64,000 nt of DNA from an uncultured Faecalibacterium sp. (GCA_934503275.1 CAKSVD010000012.1:1-64000); one strand, 5' to 3'; positions 1 to 8,015 are shown, counted from the first letter of the stretch. A program made the numbers and translations. Notes: generated by a model from the sequence alone, not told the origin.

Positions 1-93
1 CCAGTCGGCGCTATCGCTTTAACGCTTTTTTCGCTTCTCCATCTATAGCCCCTCAGTCGCTGCGCGACAGCTCCCCCCGGGGGAGCGGGCACG
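1..93. repeat. 93-bp direct repeat, copy 1
   Basis: This stretch is identical, base for base, to 2543-2635, so the two copies bracket rimO-pgsA in direct orientation. It contains a small hairpin GTCGC-TGC-GCGAC (56-68) followed by a C/G-rich inverted repeat, the layout of the triloop repeat family also seen at 2681, 12402, 59450 and 62005. The left edge may lie outside the window. No coding potential was seen. Confidence 0.85.
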
Positions 94-98
94 CCCGC

Positions 99-263
99 CG
101 CGCCGCGCTTTCGCAGAAAGCGGCGCTGCAAATGCCGTTTTCCGTTACGACCCCATCCGTGAAAATAGCGTTTGGAGCGCTCCGCAGAGCGCGACAAACG
201 CGAAATTATAAATAATTCTTCCGCTGATGATGCGCAAAGCGAACGCGGAGCGCATTTTAAATC
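99..263 (+). repeat. Covarying hairpin element, copy A
   Basis: Member of the window's main structured repeat family. Hairpin 1 spans 101-125, hairpin 2 spans 168-201 (arms starting GCGTTTG and ending CAAACGC, loop region TCCGCAGA), and hairpin 3 pairs 230-235 (ATGCGC) with 250-255 (GCGCAT). Conserved unpaired segments include GCTGCAAATGCCGTTT before hairpin 2 and AATAATTCTTCCGCTGA before hairpin 3. It lies just upstream of rimO on the same strand. Confidence 0.85.
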
Positions 264-319
264 CTTAAATCGTCAAAATCAAAAGCATCCCTCAAAAGAG
301 AAAGAGAGTATCATCCCTT

Positions 320-1645
320 ATGAAAATTGCGTGTATTTCCCTTGGCTGCCCGAAAAATCAGGTGGATCTGGATGTGATGGTGCACATCCTGCTGTCTGCC
401 GGGCACGAGACCGTGGCCGATCTGGCCGAAGCCGATGTCATTCTTGTGAACACCTGCGGCTTTATCGAGAGCGCCAAGACCGAGGCCATTGAAAACATTC
501 TGGAAGCCTGCGCTTATAAGCAGCAGAACCCGAACCTGAAGGTCATCGTTACCGGCTGCCTTGCCGAGCGCTATCGCAGCCAGATCGAAGAAGAGATCCC
601 GGAGGTGGACGCCGTTGTGGGCTGCGCCTCCAACAAGGCCATTGATACCATCGTGGAGCGGCTGTTCCACGGCGAGGATCACTTGGAAAGCTACGGCGCC
701 AAAAAGGACTTTCCGCTGGGCGGCAAGCGCGTTATCGGCACGCCCGCCCACTATGCGTACTTAAAGATCGCCGAGGGCTGCAACAACCGCTGCCACTACT
801 GCGCTATCCCGGGCATCCGCGGCCCGCTGCACAGCCGCGATATGGCCGACTGCGTAGCCGAGGCCCGCTGGCTGGCCGGTGAGGGCGTGAAGGAGCTTAT
901 TGTTGTGGCGCAGGACCCCACCGCCTACGGCGAGGACTGGGGCAAGCCCGGCAGCATCTGTGAACTGCTGGACAAGCTGAACAAGGTGCCGGGGCTGGAA
1001 TGGATCCGCATCATGTACGCCTACCCGGAGCGCATCACCGATGAATTTATCGCCGCCATGAAGCGCAACGAGAAGGTGGTGCCCTACCTTGACCTGCCCA
1101 TCCAGCACTGCAACGATACCATCCTCAAGAACATGAACCGCCGCTCCACCCGTGCGGAGTTGCTGGAGGTGATCGGCAAGCTGCGCCGCGAGATCCCCGG
1201 CATCACCCTGCGCACTACCCTGATCGCGGGCTTCCCCGGCGAGACCGAGGAGCAGTTCGAGGATCTGTGCAACTTTGTCAAGGAGGTGCAGTTCGACCGT
1301 CTGGGCTGCTTTGCCTACTCCGCCGAGGAGAACACTGTGGCCGCCAAGATGGACGGTCAGATCGAACAGGAGGTCAAGGACAAGCGCGCCGAGCTGGTGA
1401 TGCAGATCCAGACCGGCATCATGGCGCAGAAGCAGGCCGAAAAGGTGGGTCAGACCGTGCACGTTCTGTGTGACGGCATCGACGAGGAAAACGGCCTGTA
1501 CCTCTGCCGCACCACCGGCGATGCGCCGGAGGTAGACGGCTGCGTCTGCGTTTCCAGCGAGGAACCGCTGTATCCCGGCCAGTTCTATGATGTGCTGGTA
1601 GAGGACAGCGACCTTTACGATCTGTATGGTACAGTCGTAAAATAA
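320..1645 (+). CDS. rimO: Ribosomal protein S12 methylthiotransferase RimO
   Basis: Radical-SAM methylthiotransferase that adds a beta-methylthio group to the conserved aspartate of ribosomal protein S12 in the cytoplasm. The N-terminal UPF0004 domain has its three cluster cysteines at C10, C46 and C80. The radical-SAM cluster motif CxxxCxxC is at C154, C158 and C161, and a TRAM-like tail ends the 441-residue protein, the usual family length. The opening residues (ISLGCPKN) fit RimO better than MiaB. The ribosome site is a weak purine run (AAAGAGAG). pgsA follows after 20 bases, so the two are probably co-transcribed. Confidence 0.95.
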   Translation: MKIACISLGCPKNQVDLDVMVHILLSAGHETVADLAEADVILVNTCGFIESAKTEAIENILEACAYKQQNPNLKVIVTGCLAERYRSQIEEEIPEVDAVVGCASNKAIDTIVERLFHGEDHLESYGAKKDFPLGGKRVIGTPAHYAYLKIAEGCNNRCHYCAIPGIRGPLHSRDMADCVAEARWLAGEGVKELIVVAQDPTAYGEDWGKPGSICELLDKLNKVPGLEWIRIMYAYPERITDEFIAAMKRNEKVVPYLDLPIQHCNDTILKNMNRRSTRAELLEVIGKLRREIPGITLRTTLIAGFPGETEEQFEDLCNFVKEVQFDRLGCFAYSAEENTVAAKMDGQIEQEVKDKRAELVMQIQTGIMAQKQAEKVGQTVHVLCDGIDEENGLYLCRTTGDAPEVDGCVCVSSEEPLYPGQFYDVLVEDSDLYDLYGTVVK

Positions 1646-1665
1646 CGAATTGGAGGATAAAACCT

Positions 1666-2265
1666 ATGAATCTGCCCAATAAGCTTACCCTGACCCGCAT
1701 CATTCTGGTGCCGGTGTTTATGATCTTTGTGTCCCTGACCGGTCTGGACGGCATCGTGGACGGTAATTTTAACGCCACCTTCTACCTGTTGGCCGGCATC
1801 GTGTTTGCCGCCGCCAGCTTCACCGACTATCTGGACGGCCATCTGGCGCGCAAGTGGCACATGGTCACCGATTTCGGCAAGTTTGCCGACCCGCTGGCCG
1901 ACAAGCTGCTGACCACCGTGGCCTTCATCTACATGATGCGGGACGGCGTGTGCAGCCCCGTGGTGCTGTGCATCATTCTGGCCCGCGAGTTTGCGGTGTC
2001 CGGTCTGCGTATGGTGGCTGCCGGCGCCAAGGACGGCAAGGTCATCGCTGCCAATATGTGGGGCAAGGCCAAGACCGTATTGCAGATGCTGAGCATCATC
2101 TTCTACTTCTTCGGCACGGCGCTGAGCTACCGCGGCACGGTGGAAAGTGTTTCCATTGTGGTGCTGGTCTCCGTTGTCCTGTGCTGGCTGGTGGCCGCTG
2201 TGACCGCCATCTCCGGCATCAAGTACCTGTGGGATAACCGCAGCTTTATCAACACTGCAAAGTAA
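1666..2265 (+). CDS. pgsA: CDP-diacylglycerol--glycerol-3-phosphate 3-phosphatidyltransferase
   Basis: Integral membrane enzyme that makes phosphatidylglycerol phosphate from CDP-diacylglycerol and glycerol 3-phosphate, the committed step to phosphatidylglycerol and cardiolipin. The complete CDP-alcohol phosphotransferase motif is present: D54, D57-G58, A61-R62, G71, D75 and D79. The protein has 199 residues with several hydrophobic helices, normal for the family. A good TGGAGGA site precedes the ATG. The rimO-pgsA order is common in Firmicutes. A strong terminator follows at 2281. Confidence 0.93.
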   Translation: MNLPNKLTLTRIILVPVFMIFVSLTGLDGIVDGNFNATFYLLAGIVFAAASFTDYLDGHLARKWHMVTDFGKFADPLADKLLTTVAFIYMMRDGVCSPVVLCIILAREFAVSGLRMVAAGAKDGKVIAANMWGKAKTVLQMLSIIFYFFGTALSYRGTVESVSIVVLVSVVLCWLVAAVTAISGIKYLWDNRSFINTAK

Positions 2266-2280
2266 AAATGTGGAAAACCA

Positions 2281-2319
2281 AAGGCCGCTGCACCTCACCG
2301 TGCAGCGGCCTTTTGCTTT
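2281..2319 (+). terminator. Terminator of rimO-pgsA
   Basis: Stem GGCCGCTGCAC (2283-2293) pairs with GTGCAGCGGCC (2300-2310), followed by TTTTGCTTT. It starts 16 bases after the pgsA stop codon. Confidence 0.9.
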
Positions 2320-2409
2320 GCAAGGAGAAAATGCAGCGGAAAATTCATCTGCAACGCCGCTGGGGGAAAGCTTCTGCTTGCTTTCAGCGTGCAAAGACGC
2401 TCCGCTGGG

Positions 2410-2455
2410 CCAGAGGTAGGGAGGGGTGTTCCGACTCCCCCCTCCCTACCTCTGG
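2410..2455. repeat. 16-bp perfect inverted repeat
   Basis: CCAGAGGTAGGGAGGG (2410-2425) and its exact complement (2440-2455) flank a 14-base loop. The hairpin sits in a 786-bp gene-free stretch between pgsA and the minus-strand isomerase gene. It has no U-tract, so it is not a standard terminator. A further long-range pair, CTTCTGCTT near 2370 with AAGCAGAAG near 2508, suggests it is the core of a larger structured repeat. No second copy was seen in the window. Confidence 0.7.
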
Positions 2456-2542
2456 ACTCCACCCACCCCGCAACGGGCCAAGGGCTGCTCGCCCTTGACA
2501 ATCCTAAAGCAGAAGTCGAAGCACAAAAAAGCTAGCGCTGCG

Positions 2543-2635
2543 CCAGTCGGCGCTATCGCTTTAACGCTTTTTTCGCTTCTCCATCTATAGCCCCTCAGTC
2601 GCTGCGCGACAGCTCCCCCCGGGGGAGCGGGCACG
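2543..2635. repeat. 93-bp direct repeat, copy 2
   Basis: Identical to bases 1-93. The identity ends abruptly at both edges here (left neighbour GCTGCG, right neighbour ACCGG), so 2543-2635 gives the minimum size of the duplicated unit. It carries the GTCGC-TGC-GCGAC triloop hairpin and the CCCCCC/GGGGG stem. Confidence 0.85.
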
Positions 2636-2680
2636 ACCGGAAACTTTGCACTTTAGCCGGAAACTTTATCGCTACCACAG

Positions 2681-2733
2681 AAGCCTTCCCCCGGTCGGGA
2701 GAAGGTGGCGCGTAGCGCCGGATGAGGGCGCAG
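2681..2733. repeat. Partial copy of the triloop repeat family
   Basis: It matches half of the larger elements at 12402 and 59450: a CCTTCCCCCGG start, a small hairpin and the GATGAGGGCGCAG end. The hairpin here is GGCGC-GTA-GCGCC (2707-2719), whereas the other copies have GTCACC-GCA-GGTGAC. The stem is kept while the bases change. Confidence 0.7.
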
Positions 2734-2752
2734 ATTAGCAGTGCTTTCCCCG

Positions 2753-3029
2753 CAGCGCCGCGCTTTCGCAGAAAGCGGCGCTGCAAATGCAGTTTTCGGG
2801 TGCGACCCCACCTGTGAAAATGCAATGCCGGAGCGTCCGCAGACGCTCCGGCATTGCTCTATTAAAAATATTTTTTCCGCTATTTATGCGCAGCAACGAC
2901 GACGACCGCCGCCAGTGGCGGAAACAGGGAGGAGTTGTTGGGGCAGCGGCCAGCAAGACGCGAGTGCCGCCCAAGGCACGATGCGGATGCTGGGTGCCGC
3001 AACCCGATAGCGGAGCGCATTAAAATCGT
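2753..3029 (+). repeat. Covarying hairpin element, copy B, with enlarged hairpin 3
   Basis: Hairpin 1 is at 2754-2782, and hairpin 2 at 2822-2857 has perfect 14-base arms around TCCGCAGA. Hairpin 3 arms ATGCGC (2886-2891) and GCGCAT (3015-3020) are separated by 123 bases, where the other copies have about 10-15, so extra sequence has been inserted in or grown within the loop. The downstream TTAAAATCGTT matches the usual 3' end of the element. Confidence 0.8.
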
Positions 3030-3051
3030 TCACGCTCCGGCAGGCGCACTG

Positions 3052-4215
3052 TCAGGAAAGCACGGCGCTTTCCTCCACCTTGTCCAGCACCGCCAGCTGC
3101 AAAGCGTTCAGCATACTGCGCTGTGCGCCGTAGGTGTCGGCGTAGGAACTGTTGGCGCTGTCGATCTGCTCCTGTGTGGGGGTGATGTCCAGCTGCTCCG
3201 CAATGGCCTGCATTACAAGATCCTGCTTTGCCAGATGCTCAAAGTAGGCATCGGAATCCGCCAGCATCGCGTTGGCATCGGCGTAGCCCTTGGCCTGTGC
3301 GTAGGCGTCCAGTTCCATGCCGTACTTAGCGGCAAGCTGAGAGTGGTAGTTCAGGAACATCCGGATGTAGTAGCTGGTGATCTGGGTGGGGACTTCCTTA
3401 AAGGTGGAGTTCGTGAGCAGATAGTCCATCGCGGCGGTGTCCAGATTGTTGGCGTACAGGGCACGGTCAAAGTACTGGCGCAAGGCGTCTGCGGTGTGCA
3501 GGTCGTCGCTGGCGGCAAAATTGCTCTCCACCCACTCGTCGGTCAGGGTGGGGACAACGCTCTGGGTGATGGCGTTCAGAGTCACGCTGAACACGGCTTC
3601 CTTACCGCTGAGGGTGATGGTGTTGCCCTCGGCGTCGGTGGAGTCGCCGTAGCCTTCCGGGAAGGTGACGGTCACATCAAAGGTATCGCCGATATTGTGG
3701 CCGATGATCTGATCCTCGAAGCCGTCAATGAAGGAGTGGCTGCCCAGCGTCAGGTCGTAGCCGGTGGCGGTGCCGCCGGTAAAGACCACGCCGTCCACCG
3801 CGCCGGAATAGTCGATGTTCACGGTGTCGCCGCTCTGGGCTGCCCGGTCGGTGATGGTCTGGGTGGTAGCGTACTGGTTCAGCAAAGAGTCGATCTGGGT
3901 CTGGATCTCAGCCTCGGTGGGCTCGATGTCCGCCTTGGAAAGCGGCAGTGCGGATACATCCTTCGGCAGGGTCACATAGTCCAGTGCGCGGATGCCGGTC
4001 CAGTGGCCGTTATCGTCCAGCCCCTCAGAATAATCGAAGCTGGCGTAGTCGAAATCCGACACCTTGCCGTAGACGGACACGCTTGCGCCGGATGCGGCAG
4101 AGGATGCCGTGGCGCCGTTCTGCTTTTTGAGCAGCATAAAGCAGGCCGCAGCTACGCACAGCACAGCAGCCACCGCGCACAGCACACACAACAGGATCTT
4201 GGTAATGCGTTTCAA
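3052..4215 (-). CDS. Membrane-anchored trigger-factor-like peptidyl-prolyl isomerase
   Basis: Probably a protein-folding helper at the outer face of the membrane. The start is TTG at 4215, chosen because a perfect AGGAGGT lies 8 bases upstream. Residues 5-29 form one hydrophobic anchor. Residues 128-215 match the FKBP-type domain of trigger factor (GDTVNIDY, then a segment like GSHSFIDGFEDQIIG). The rest of its 387 residues resembles the helical C-terminal arms of trigger factor. The ribosome-binding N-terminal domain of true trigger factor is missing and replaced by the anchor and a Ser/Ala linker. It is divergent from the malic enzyme operon. A PrsA-like role is inference. Confidence 0.8.
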   Translation of the reverse strand: MKRITKILLCVLCAVAAVLCVAAACFMLLKKQNGATASSAASGASVSVYGKVSDFDYASFDYSEGLDDNGHWTGIRALDYVTLPKDVSALPLSKADIEPTEAEIQTQIDSLLNQYATTQTITDRAAQSGDTVNIDYSGAVDGVVFTGGTATGYDLTLGSHSFIDGFEDQIIGHNIGDTFDVTVTFPEGYGDSTDAEGNTITLSGKEAVFSVTLNAITQSVVPTLTDEWVESNFAASDDLHTADALRQYFDRALYANNLDTAAMDYLLTNSTFKEVPTQITSYYIRMFLNYHSQLAAKYGMELDAYAQAKGYADANAMLADSDAYFEHLAKQDLVMQAIAEQLDITPTQEQIDSANSSYADTYGAQRSMLNALQLAVLDKVEESAVLS

Positions 4216-4478
4216 AAGAGATACCTCCTAAAAATAGCAGACCGTTTTCACGGAGAATGCAAATATCATACCTTACTATTATAACGGAAAAATGCGAAAA
4301 GAAAAGATTTTTGCTAAAATTCCACAAATGCCGCCCGGCACAGGTATCACTTTTGCCCGCTTTGGGGCGGGAAATGCCGCAAAACCGGTGGAAATACCCC
4401 GGCGGTTCTGTTACAATAAAACTGTATGAGCCTTTCCCTGCGGGGGAAAGCCTTTTGCTGAAATTGGAGGATAAAACC

Positions 4479-5651
4479 ATGGATTACAATAAAGCAGCTC
4501 TGGAAATGCACGAGACCCACAAGGGAAAGGTGGGCATCGTGAGCAAGGTGGAGGTCGCCACCCGTGACGACCTGTCCACCGCCTACACCCCCGGTGTGGC
4601 CGAGCCCTGCCGCAAGATCAAGGAAAACCCGGAGGATGTGTATAAGTACACCTTCAAGGGCAACATGGTGGCCGTTGTCTCCAACGGCACTGCCGTGCTG
4701 GGCCTCGGCGATATCGGCCCGGAGGCCGGTCTGCCGGTCATGGAGGGCAAGGCCGTGCTGTTCAAGGAGTTTGGCGGCGTGGACGCCTTCCCCATCTGCA
4801 TCGACGCCCACGACGCAGCCAGCGTCATCGCCGCCTGCAAGGCCATTGCGCCCACCTTTGGCGGCATCAATCTGGAGGATATCAAGAGCCCGGAGTGCTT
4901 CGAGATCGAGGAGACCTTGGAGCGGGAACTGGACATCCCCGTGTTCCACGATGACCAGCACGGCACCGCTATCGTGGTCACTGCTGCCCTCATCAACGCC
5001 CTGCGGGTGGTGAATAAAAAGATGGAGGACGTGCACATCGTCCTGAACGGCCCCGGCGCAGCCGGTACCGCCATCATCAAGATGCTCATGACCGCCGGTG
5101 CCAAGGACATCGTGGCGGTGGATCAGTTCGGCACCCTGTACAAGGGCTGCAACAGCGCCGAGGCGCATAAGAACTGGCTGGGCGAGGTGACCAACCCCCG
5201 CCAGATCAAGGGCGGTCTGAAGGAAGCGCTGGAGGGCGCAGACGTGTTCATCGGCGTGTCCCGCCCCGGCATCCTGACCACCGAGCTGTGCAGGACCATG
5301 AATAAGGACGCCATCGTCTTTGCCATGGCCAACCCCACCCCGGAGATCATGCCGGACGAGGCCAAGGCGGGCGGCGTGCGCGTGATGGCTACCGGCCGCA
5401 GCGACTTCCCCAATCAGGTCAACAACGTGCTGTGCTTCCCGGGCCTGTTCAAGGGCGCGCTCAGCGTCCGCGCCCGGGATATCAACAACGAGATGAAGCT
5501 GGCTGCGGCCTACGCCATTGCAGACCTCATCACTGACGCCGACCGCAGCGAGGAGAACATCATCCCCGGCGCGTTCGACCCCCGCGTGGCCGAGGCTGTG
5601 GCCGCTGCCGTGGCAAAGGCTGCCCGCGAGACCGGCGTGGCACGGCTGTAA
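4479..5651 (+). CDS. NAD(P)-dependent malic enzyme
   Basis: Oxidative decarboxylation of malate to pyruvate and CO2 in the cytoplasm. The start at 4479 follows TTGGAGG; longer in-frame extensions upstream have no ribosome site. Of 390 residues, the malic N-domain carries the Y36-TPGV signature and K91 in EGKAVLFKEFGG. The metal-site stretch HDDQHGT is at 158-163, and the dinucleotide loop GPGAAG is at 191-196. The short form without a phosphotransacetylase domain is typical of Firmicutes. It is first in an operon with two fumarase subunits, 15 bases from the next gene. Cofactor preference cannot be read from the sequence. Confidence 0.93.
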   Translation: MDYNKAALEMHETHKGKVGIVSKVEVATRDDLSTAYTPGVAEPCRKIKENPEDVYKYTFKGNMVAVVSNGTAVLGLGDIGPEAGLPVMEGKAVLFKEFGGVDAFPICIDAHDAASVIAACKAIAPTFGGINLEDIKSPECFEIEETLERELDIPVFHDDQHGTAIVVTAALINALRVVNKKMEDVHIVLNGPGAAGTAIIKMLMTAGAKDIVAVDQFGTLYKGCNSAEAHKNWLGEVTNPRQIKGGLKEALEGADVFIGVSRPGILTTELCRTMNKDAIVFAMANPTPEIMPDEAKAGGVRVMATGRSDFPNQVNNVLCFPGLFKGALSVRARDINNEMKLAAAYAIADLITDADRSEENIIPGAFDPRVAEAVAAAVAKAARETGVARL

Positions 5652-5666
5652 GCGGAGGGCGCAGGC

Positions 5667-6506
5667 ATGAGAACGATCTCCGCACAGAGCATTACGGATA
5701 CGGTGGCGCGGCTCTGCATTAAGGCCAACACTCAGCTGCCGCAGGACGTGCAGGCAGCGCTGGAAAAAGCACGGGCAGAAGAGCCGTGGCCGCTGGCAAA
5801 GAATACGTTAGACCTGCTGTGGTCGAACCTTGGCGCTGCAAAGGAAAAAGACCTGCCCATCTGTCAGGACACCGGCATGGCCTGTGTGTTCGTGGAACTG
5901 GGCACCGATGTGCACATTGACGGCAGCTTTGAAGCCGCCATCCACGAGGGCGTGCGCCGGGGCTACACCGATGGCTATCTGCGCAAGAGCATCGTGGCCG
6001 ACCCGCTGCGCCGGGGCAACACCGGCGATAACACCCCGGCGGCCATCACGGTGCATCTGGTGGACGGCGAGGGCTGCCGCATCACGGTAGCACCCAAGGG
6101 CTTTGGCAGCGAGAACATGAGCCGCATCCAGATGCTCAAGCCCGCCGACGGCGTGGAGGGCTTTAAAAAGTTCGTGGTGGATACCGTGCGGCTGGCCGGC
6201 TCCAACCCCTGCCCGCCCATCGTGCTGGGCATCGGCGTGGGCGGCAGCTTTGACAAGGTGGCATATCTTGCCAAAAAGGCGCTGCTGCGCCCGCTGGATA
6301 TCCCCAACCCCGACCCCTACTATGCCCAGCTGGAGCAGGAGCTGCTTGCCGCCATCAATGCACTGGGCATTGGCCCGCAGGGCTTTGGCGGCAAGACCAC
6401 CTGCCTTGGCCTTGCCATTGAGCAGATGCCCACCCATGTGGCGGGTCTGCCGGTGGCTGTGAACGTTTCCTGTCATGTGACCCGCCGCGCCAGTGCGGAA
6501 CTGTAA
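5667..6506 (+). CDS. Class I fumarate hydratase, alpha subunit
   Basis: Iron-sulfur hydro-lyase subunit interconverting fumarate and malate. The 279-residue chain corresponds to the N-terminal half of FumA-type enzymes. The three expected cluster cysteines are C66 (ICQDTG), C182 (NPCPP) and C246 (GGKTTCLG). The beta half is encoded by the next gene, 13 bases downstream. The pair could instead be an L(+)-tartrate dehydratase (TtdAB), which has the same fold, but linkage to malic enzyme favours fumarase. Such oxygen-sensitive enzymes fit a strict anaerobe. Confidence 0.9.
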   Translation: MRTISAQSITDTVARLCIKANTQLPQDVQAALEKARAEEPWPLAKNTLDLLWSNLGAAKEKDLPICQDTGMACVFVELGTDVHIDGSFEAAIHEGVRRGYTDGYLRKSIVADPLRRGNTGDNTPAAITVHLVDGEGCRITVAPKGFGSENMSRIQMLKPADGVEGFKKFVVDTVRLAGSNPCPPIVLGIGVGGSFDKVAYLAKKALLRPLDIPNPDPYYAQLEQELLAAINALGIGPQGFGGKTTCLGLAIEQMPTHVAGLPVAVNVSCHVTRRASAEL

Positions 6507-6519
6507 GGAGGGGAGAAGA

Positions 6520-7074
6520 ATGGAGTACAGACTGACTACCCCCTGCACCGCGCAGGATCTTGCCCCGCTGAAGGCGGGGGATACCGTGCTGCTTTCCGGT
6601 GTGGTGTACACCGCCCGGGATCAGGCACACAAGCGGATGATGGAAGCACTGGACAAGGGCGAGACCCTGCCTTTTTCCCTTGAGGGCAGCGCGATCTATT
6701 ATGTAGGCCCCACCCCGGAGCGCCCGGGCGAGGTCATCGGCTCGGCAGGGCCTACCACCAGCGGGCGCATGGACGCCATGAGCCCCCGGCTGCTGGACCT
6801 TGGCAACAAGATCATGATCGGCAAGGGCAAGCGGGATGCCGCCGTCAAGGCGGCTGTGGTGCGCAACGGCGCGGTGTATCTGGCTGCGCTGGGCGGTGCC
6901 GGTGCGCTGATGGCCAAAAGCGTGCAGACGCTGGAGGTGATCGCATGGCCGGACTTGGGCTGTGAGGCGGTGCGCCGCCTGACCGTGCAGGATATGCCCC
7001 TGACCGTTGTGCTGGACGCCCACGGCGGCGATCTGTACGAGGCCGGCCCTGCGGCCTATCTGGCCACACTGTAA
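6520..7074 (+). CDS. Class I fumarate hydratase, beta subunit
   Basis: C-terminal-type subunit of the two-part class I fumarase. The start at 6520 follows AAGGAGGGG (6505-6513); the upstream in-frame extension only reads through the alpha stop region. The family signature TARDQAHKR is at residues 31-39, and the substrate loop VGPTPERPGEVIGSAGPTT follows at about 62-80. The 184-residue length is normal. It completes a malate/fumarate/pyruvate module, either fermentative conversion of fumarate to pyruvate or the reverse. Confidence 0.9.
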   Translation: MEYRLTTPCTAQDLAPLKAGDTVLLSGVVYTARDQAHKRMMEALDKGETLPFSLEGSAIYYVGPTPERPGEVIGSAGPTTSGRMDAMSPRLLDLGNKIMIGKGKRDAAVKAAVVRNGAVYLAALGGAGALMAKSVQTLEVIAWPDLGCEAVRRLTVQDMPLTVVLDAHGGDLYEAGPAAYLATL

Positions 7075-7158
7075 GGCCAAAACGCCGAGAATTGCACCCT
7101 TTGCACAAAACAAGCGCGGTGCAAAACCGGCAAAACAGCAGTTCTGTGCAGAAAAATA

Positions 7159-7173
7159 TGGTTAGCTTAACCA
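7159..7173. promoter_or_regulatory. Candidate operator of the DtxR-type regulator
   Basis: Inverted repeat TGGTTA-GCT-TAACCA, 124 bases before the regulator start at 7297. It resembles the TTAGGTTAACCTAA-like sites bound by metal-responsive DtxR/MntR/IdeR proteins. Autoregulation is inferred from proximity. Confidence 0.5.
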
Positions 7174-7296
7174 AACTTGCTGCGAATTACTTGCATCAAC
7201 CGCAAAAGTGTGATATCCTTTAACATACGACAGAGGGTACACATCCCCTGTCGGAAAAATCCCCCAGAGGGAATAAGGCAGGAGGCCGGACAAACC

Positions 7297-7686
7297 ATGC
7301 AGATCCACCAGTCCGCGGAAGATTATCTTGAAACGATCCTGATGCTGAGCCAGCGTATGGGCAAAGTGCGCTCCATTGACGTTGTCAATGAGTTGGGCTT
7401 TACCAAAGCCAGCGTGAGCATCGCCATGAAAAAGCTGCGGGAGAATGGCTATATCGCGGTGGACGGCGAAGGCAACCTGACCCTGCTGGAGCCCGGGCTG
7501 GAGATCGCTCAGCGCATTTACAGCCGCCACCGGCTGCTGACCCACTTCTTTGTGCAGCTGGGCGTGGACGAGCAGACCGCCGCCGAGGACGCCTGCAAGG
7601 CAGAGCACATCCTCAGCGAGCAGACGCTGGAAAAGATCCGCGAAAGCGCCCTGCGCAACGATGCCGCCCATCCGCAGGCAAAGTAA
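7297..7686 (+). CDS. Metal-dependent transcriptional regulator, DtxR/MntR family
   Basis: Likely a dimeric repressor that senses Fe2+ or Mn2+ and binds operator DNA. The start follows GCAGGAGG. Residues 1-60 form the winged helix-turn-helix. Metal ligands can be placed by family comparison: D9 and E12 (as in MntR, EDYLETI), H78, and C100, E103, H104 in DACKAEH. The Cys at 100 is as in DtxR, where MntR has Glu, so the site mixes both types and the metal is uncertain. At 129 residues it lacks the SH3-like third domain. It is a single-gene unit; no transporter lies beside it. Confidence 0.85.
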   Translation: MQIHQSAEDYLETILMLSQRMGKVRSIDVVNELGFTKASVSIAMKKLRENGYIAVDGEGNLTLLEPGLEIAQRIYSRHRLLTHFFVQLGVDEQTAAEDACKAEHILSEQTLEKIRESALRNDAAHPQAK

Positions 7687-7700
7687 TTTGAGTTCAAGAG

Positions 7701-7740
7701 ACACCGGAACGCCGAAAGACGTTCCGGTGTTTTTGCTTTT
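7701..7740 (+). terminator. Terminator after the DtxR-type regulator
   Basis: ACACCGGAACG (7701-7711) pairs with CGTTCCGGTGT (7720-7730), followed by TTTTGCTTTT. Confidence 0.9.
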
Positions 7741-7756
7741 TATAGCGAAGAAAATC

Positions 7757-7905
7757 GTGCCGCAAATGCCGTTTGCCTTTACGGCCTTTCCCGTGAAAAA
7801 TGCAATACCGGAGCGTCCGCAGACGCTCCGGTATTGCTCTATATAAAAATAATTCTTCCGCTGAAAATGGCCAAAGCAAAGCGGAGGCCATTCAAAATCG
7901 TCCCG
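7757..7905 (+). repeat. Covarying hairpin element, copy C
   Basis: Hairpin 2 is 7802-7837, with arms GCAATACCGGAGCG and the complement around TCCGCAGA. It differs from copy B by one compensated pair (TACC/GGTA against TGCC/GGCA). Hairpin 3 pairs ATGGCC (7867-7872) with GGCCAT (7886-7891). Hairpin 1 is degenerate. It fills the gap between the regulator and the SNF2 gene. Confidence 0.85.
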
Positions 7906-8015
7906 CCCGGCGCTTTCTAAATGTTTTTTACCCTTCTGCCCTTGCATCCCGGGGTGGAACGCGGTATTCTTATAGAATAGACCGGAACCGCGACAGCACA
8001 GGGGAGGGAGACCAC

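Noticed and set aside
2935..4284. Long plus-strand open frame of 449 codons
   Set aside because: It is the antisense shadow of the trigger-factor-like isomerase gene, has no ribosome site and repeats low-complexity Val/Gly/His text typical of antisense GC-rich coding DNA.
7802..7837. Hairpin 2 of the repeated element as a plain Rho-independent terminator
   Set aside because: The stem is long and perfect but is followed by mixed A/T text, not a U-tract, and true terminators are already present beside several copies (2281, 7701, 32165).
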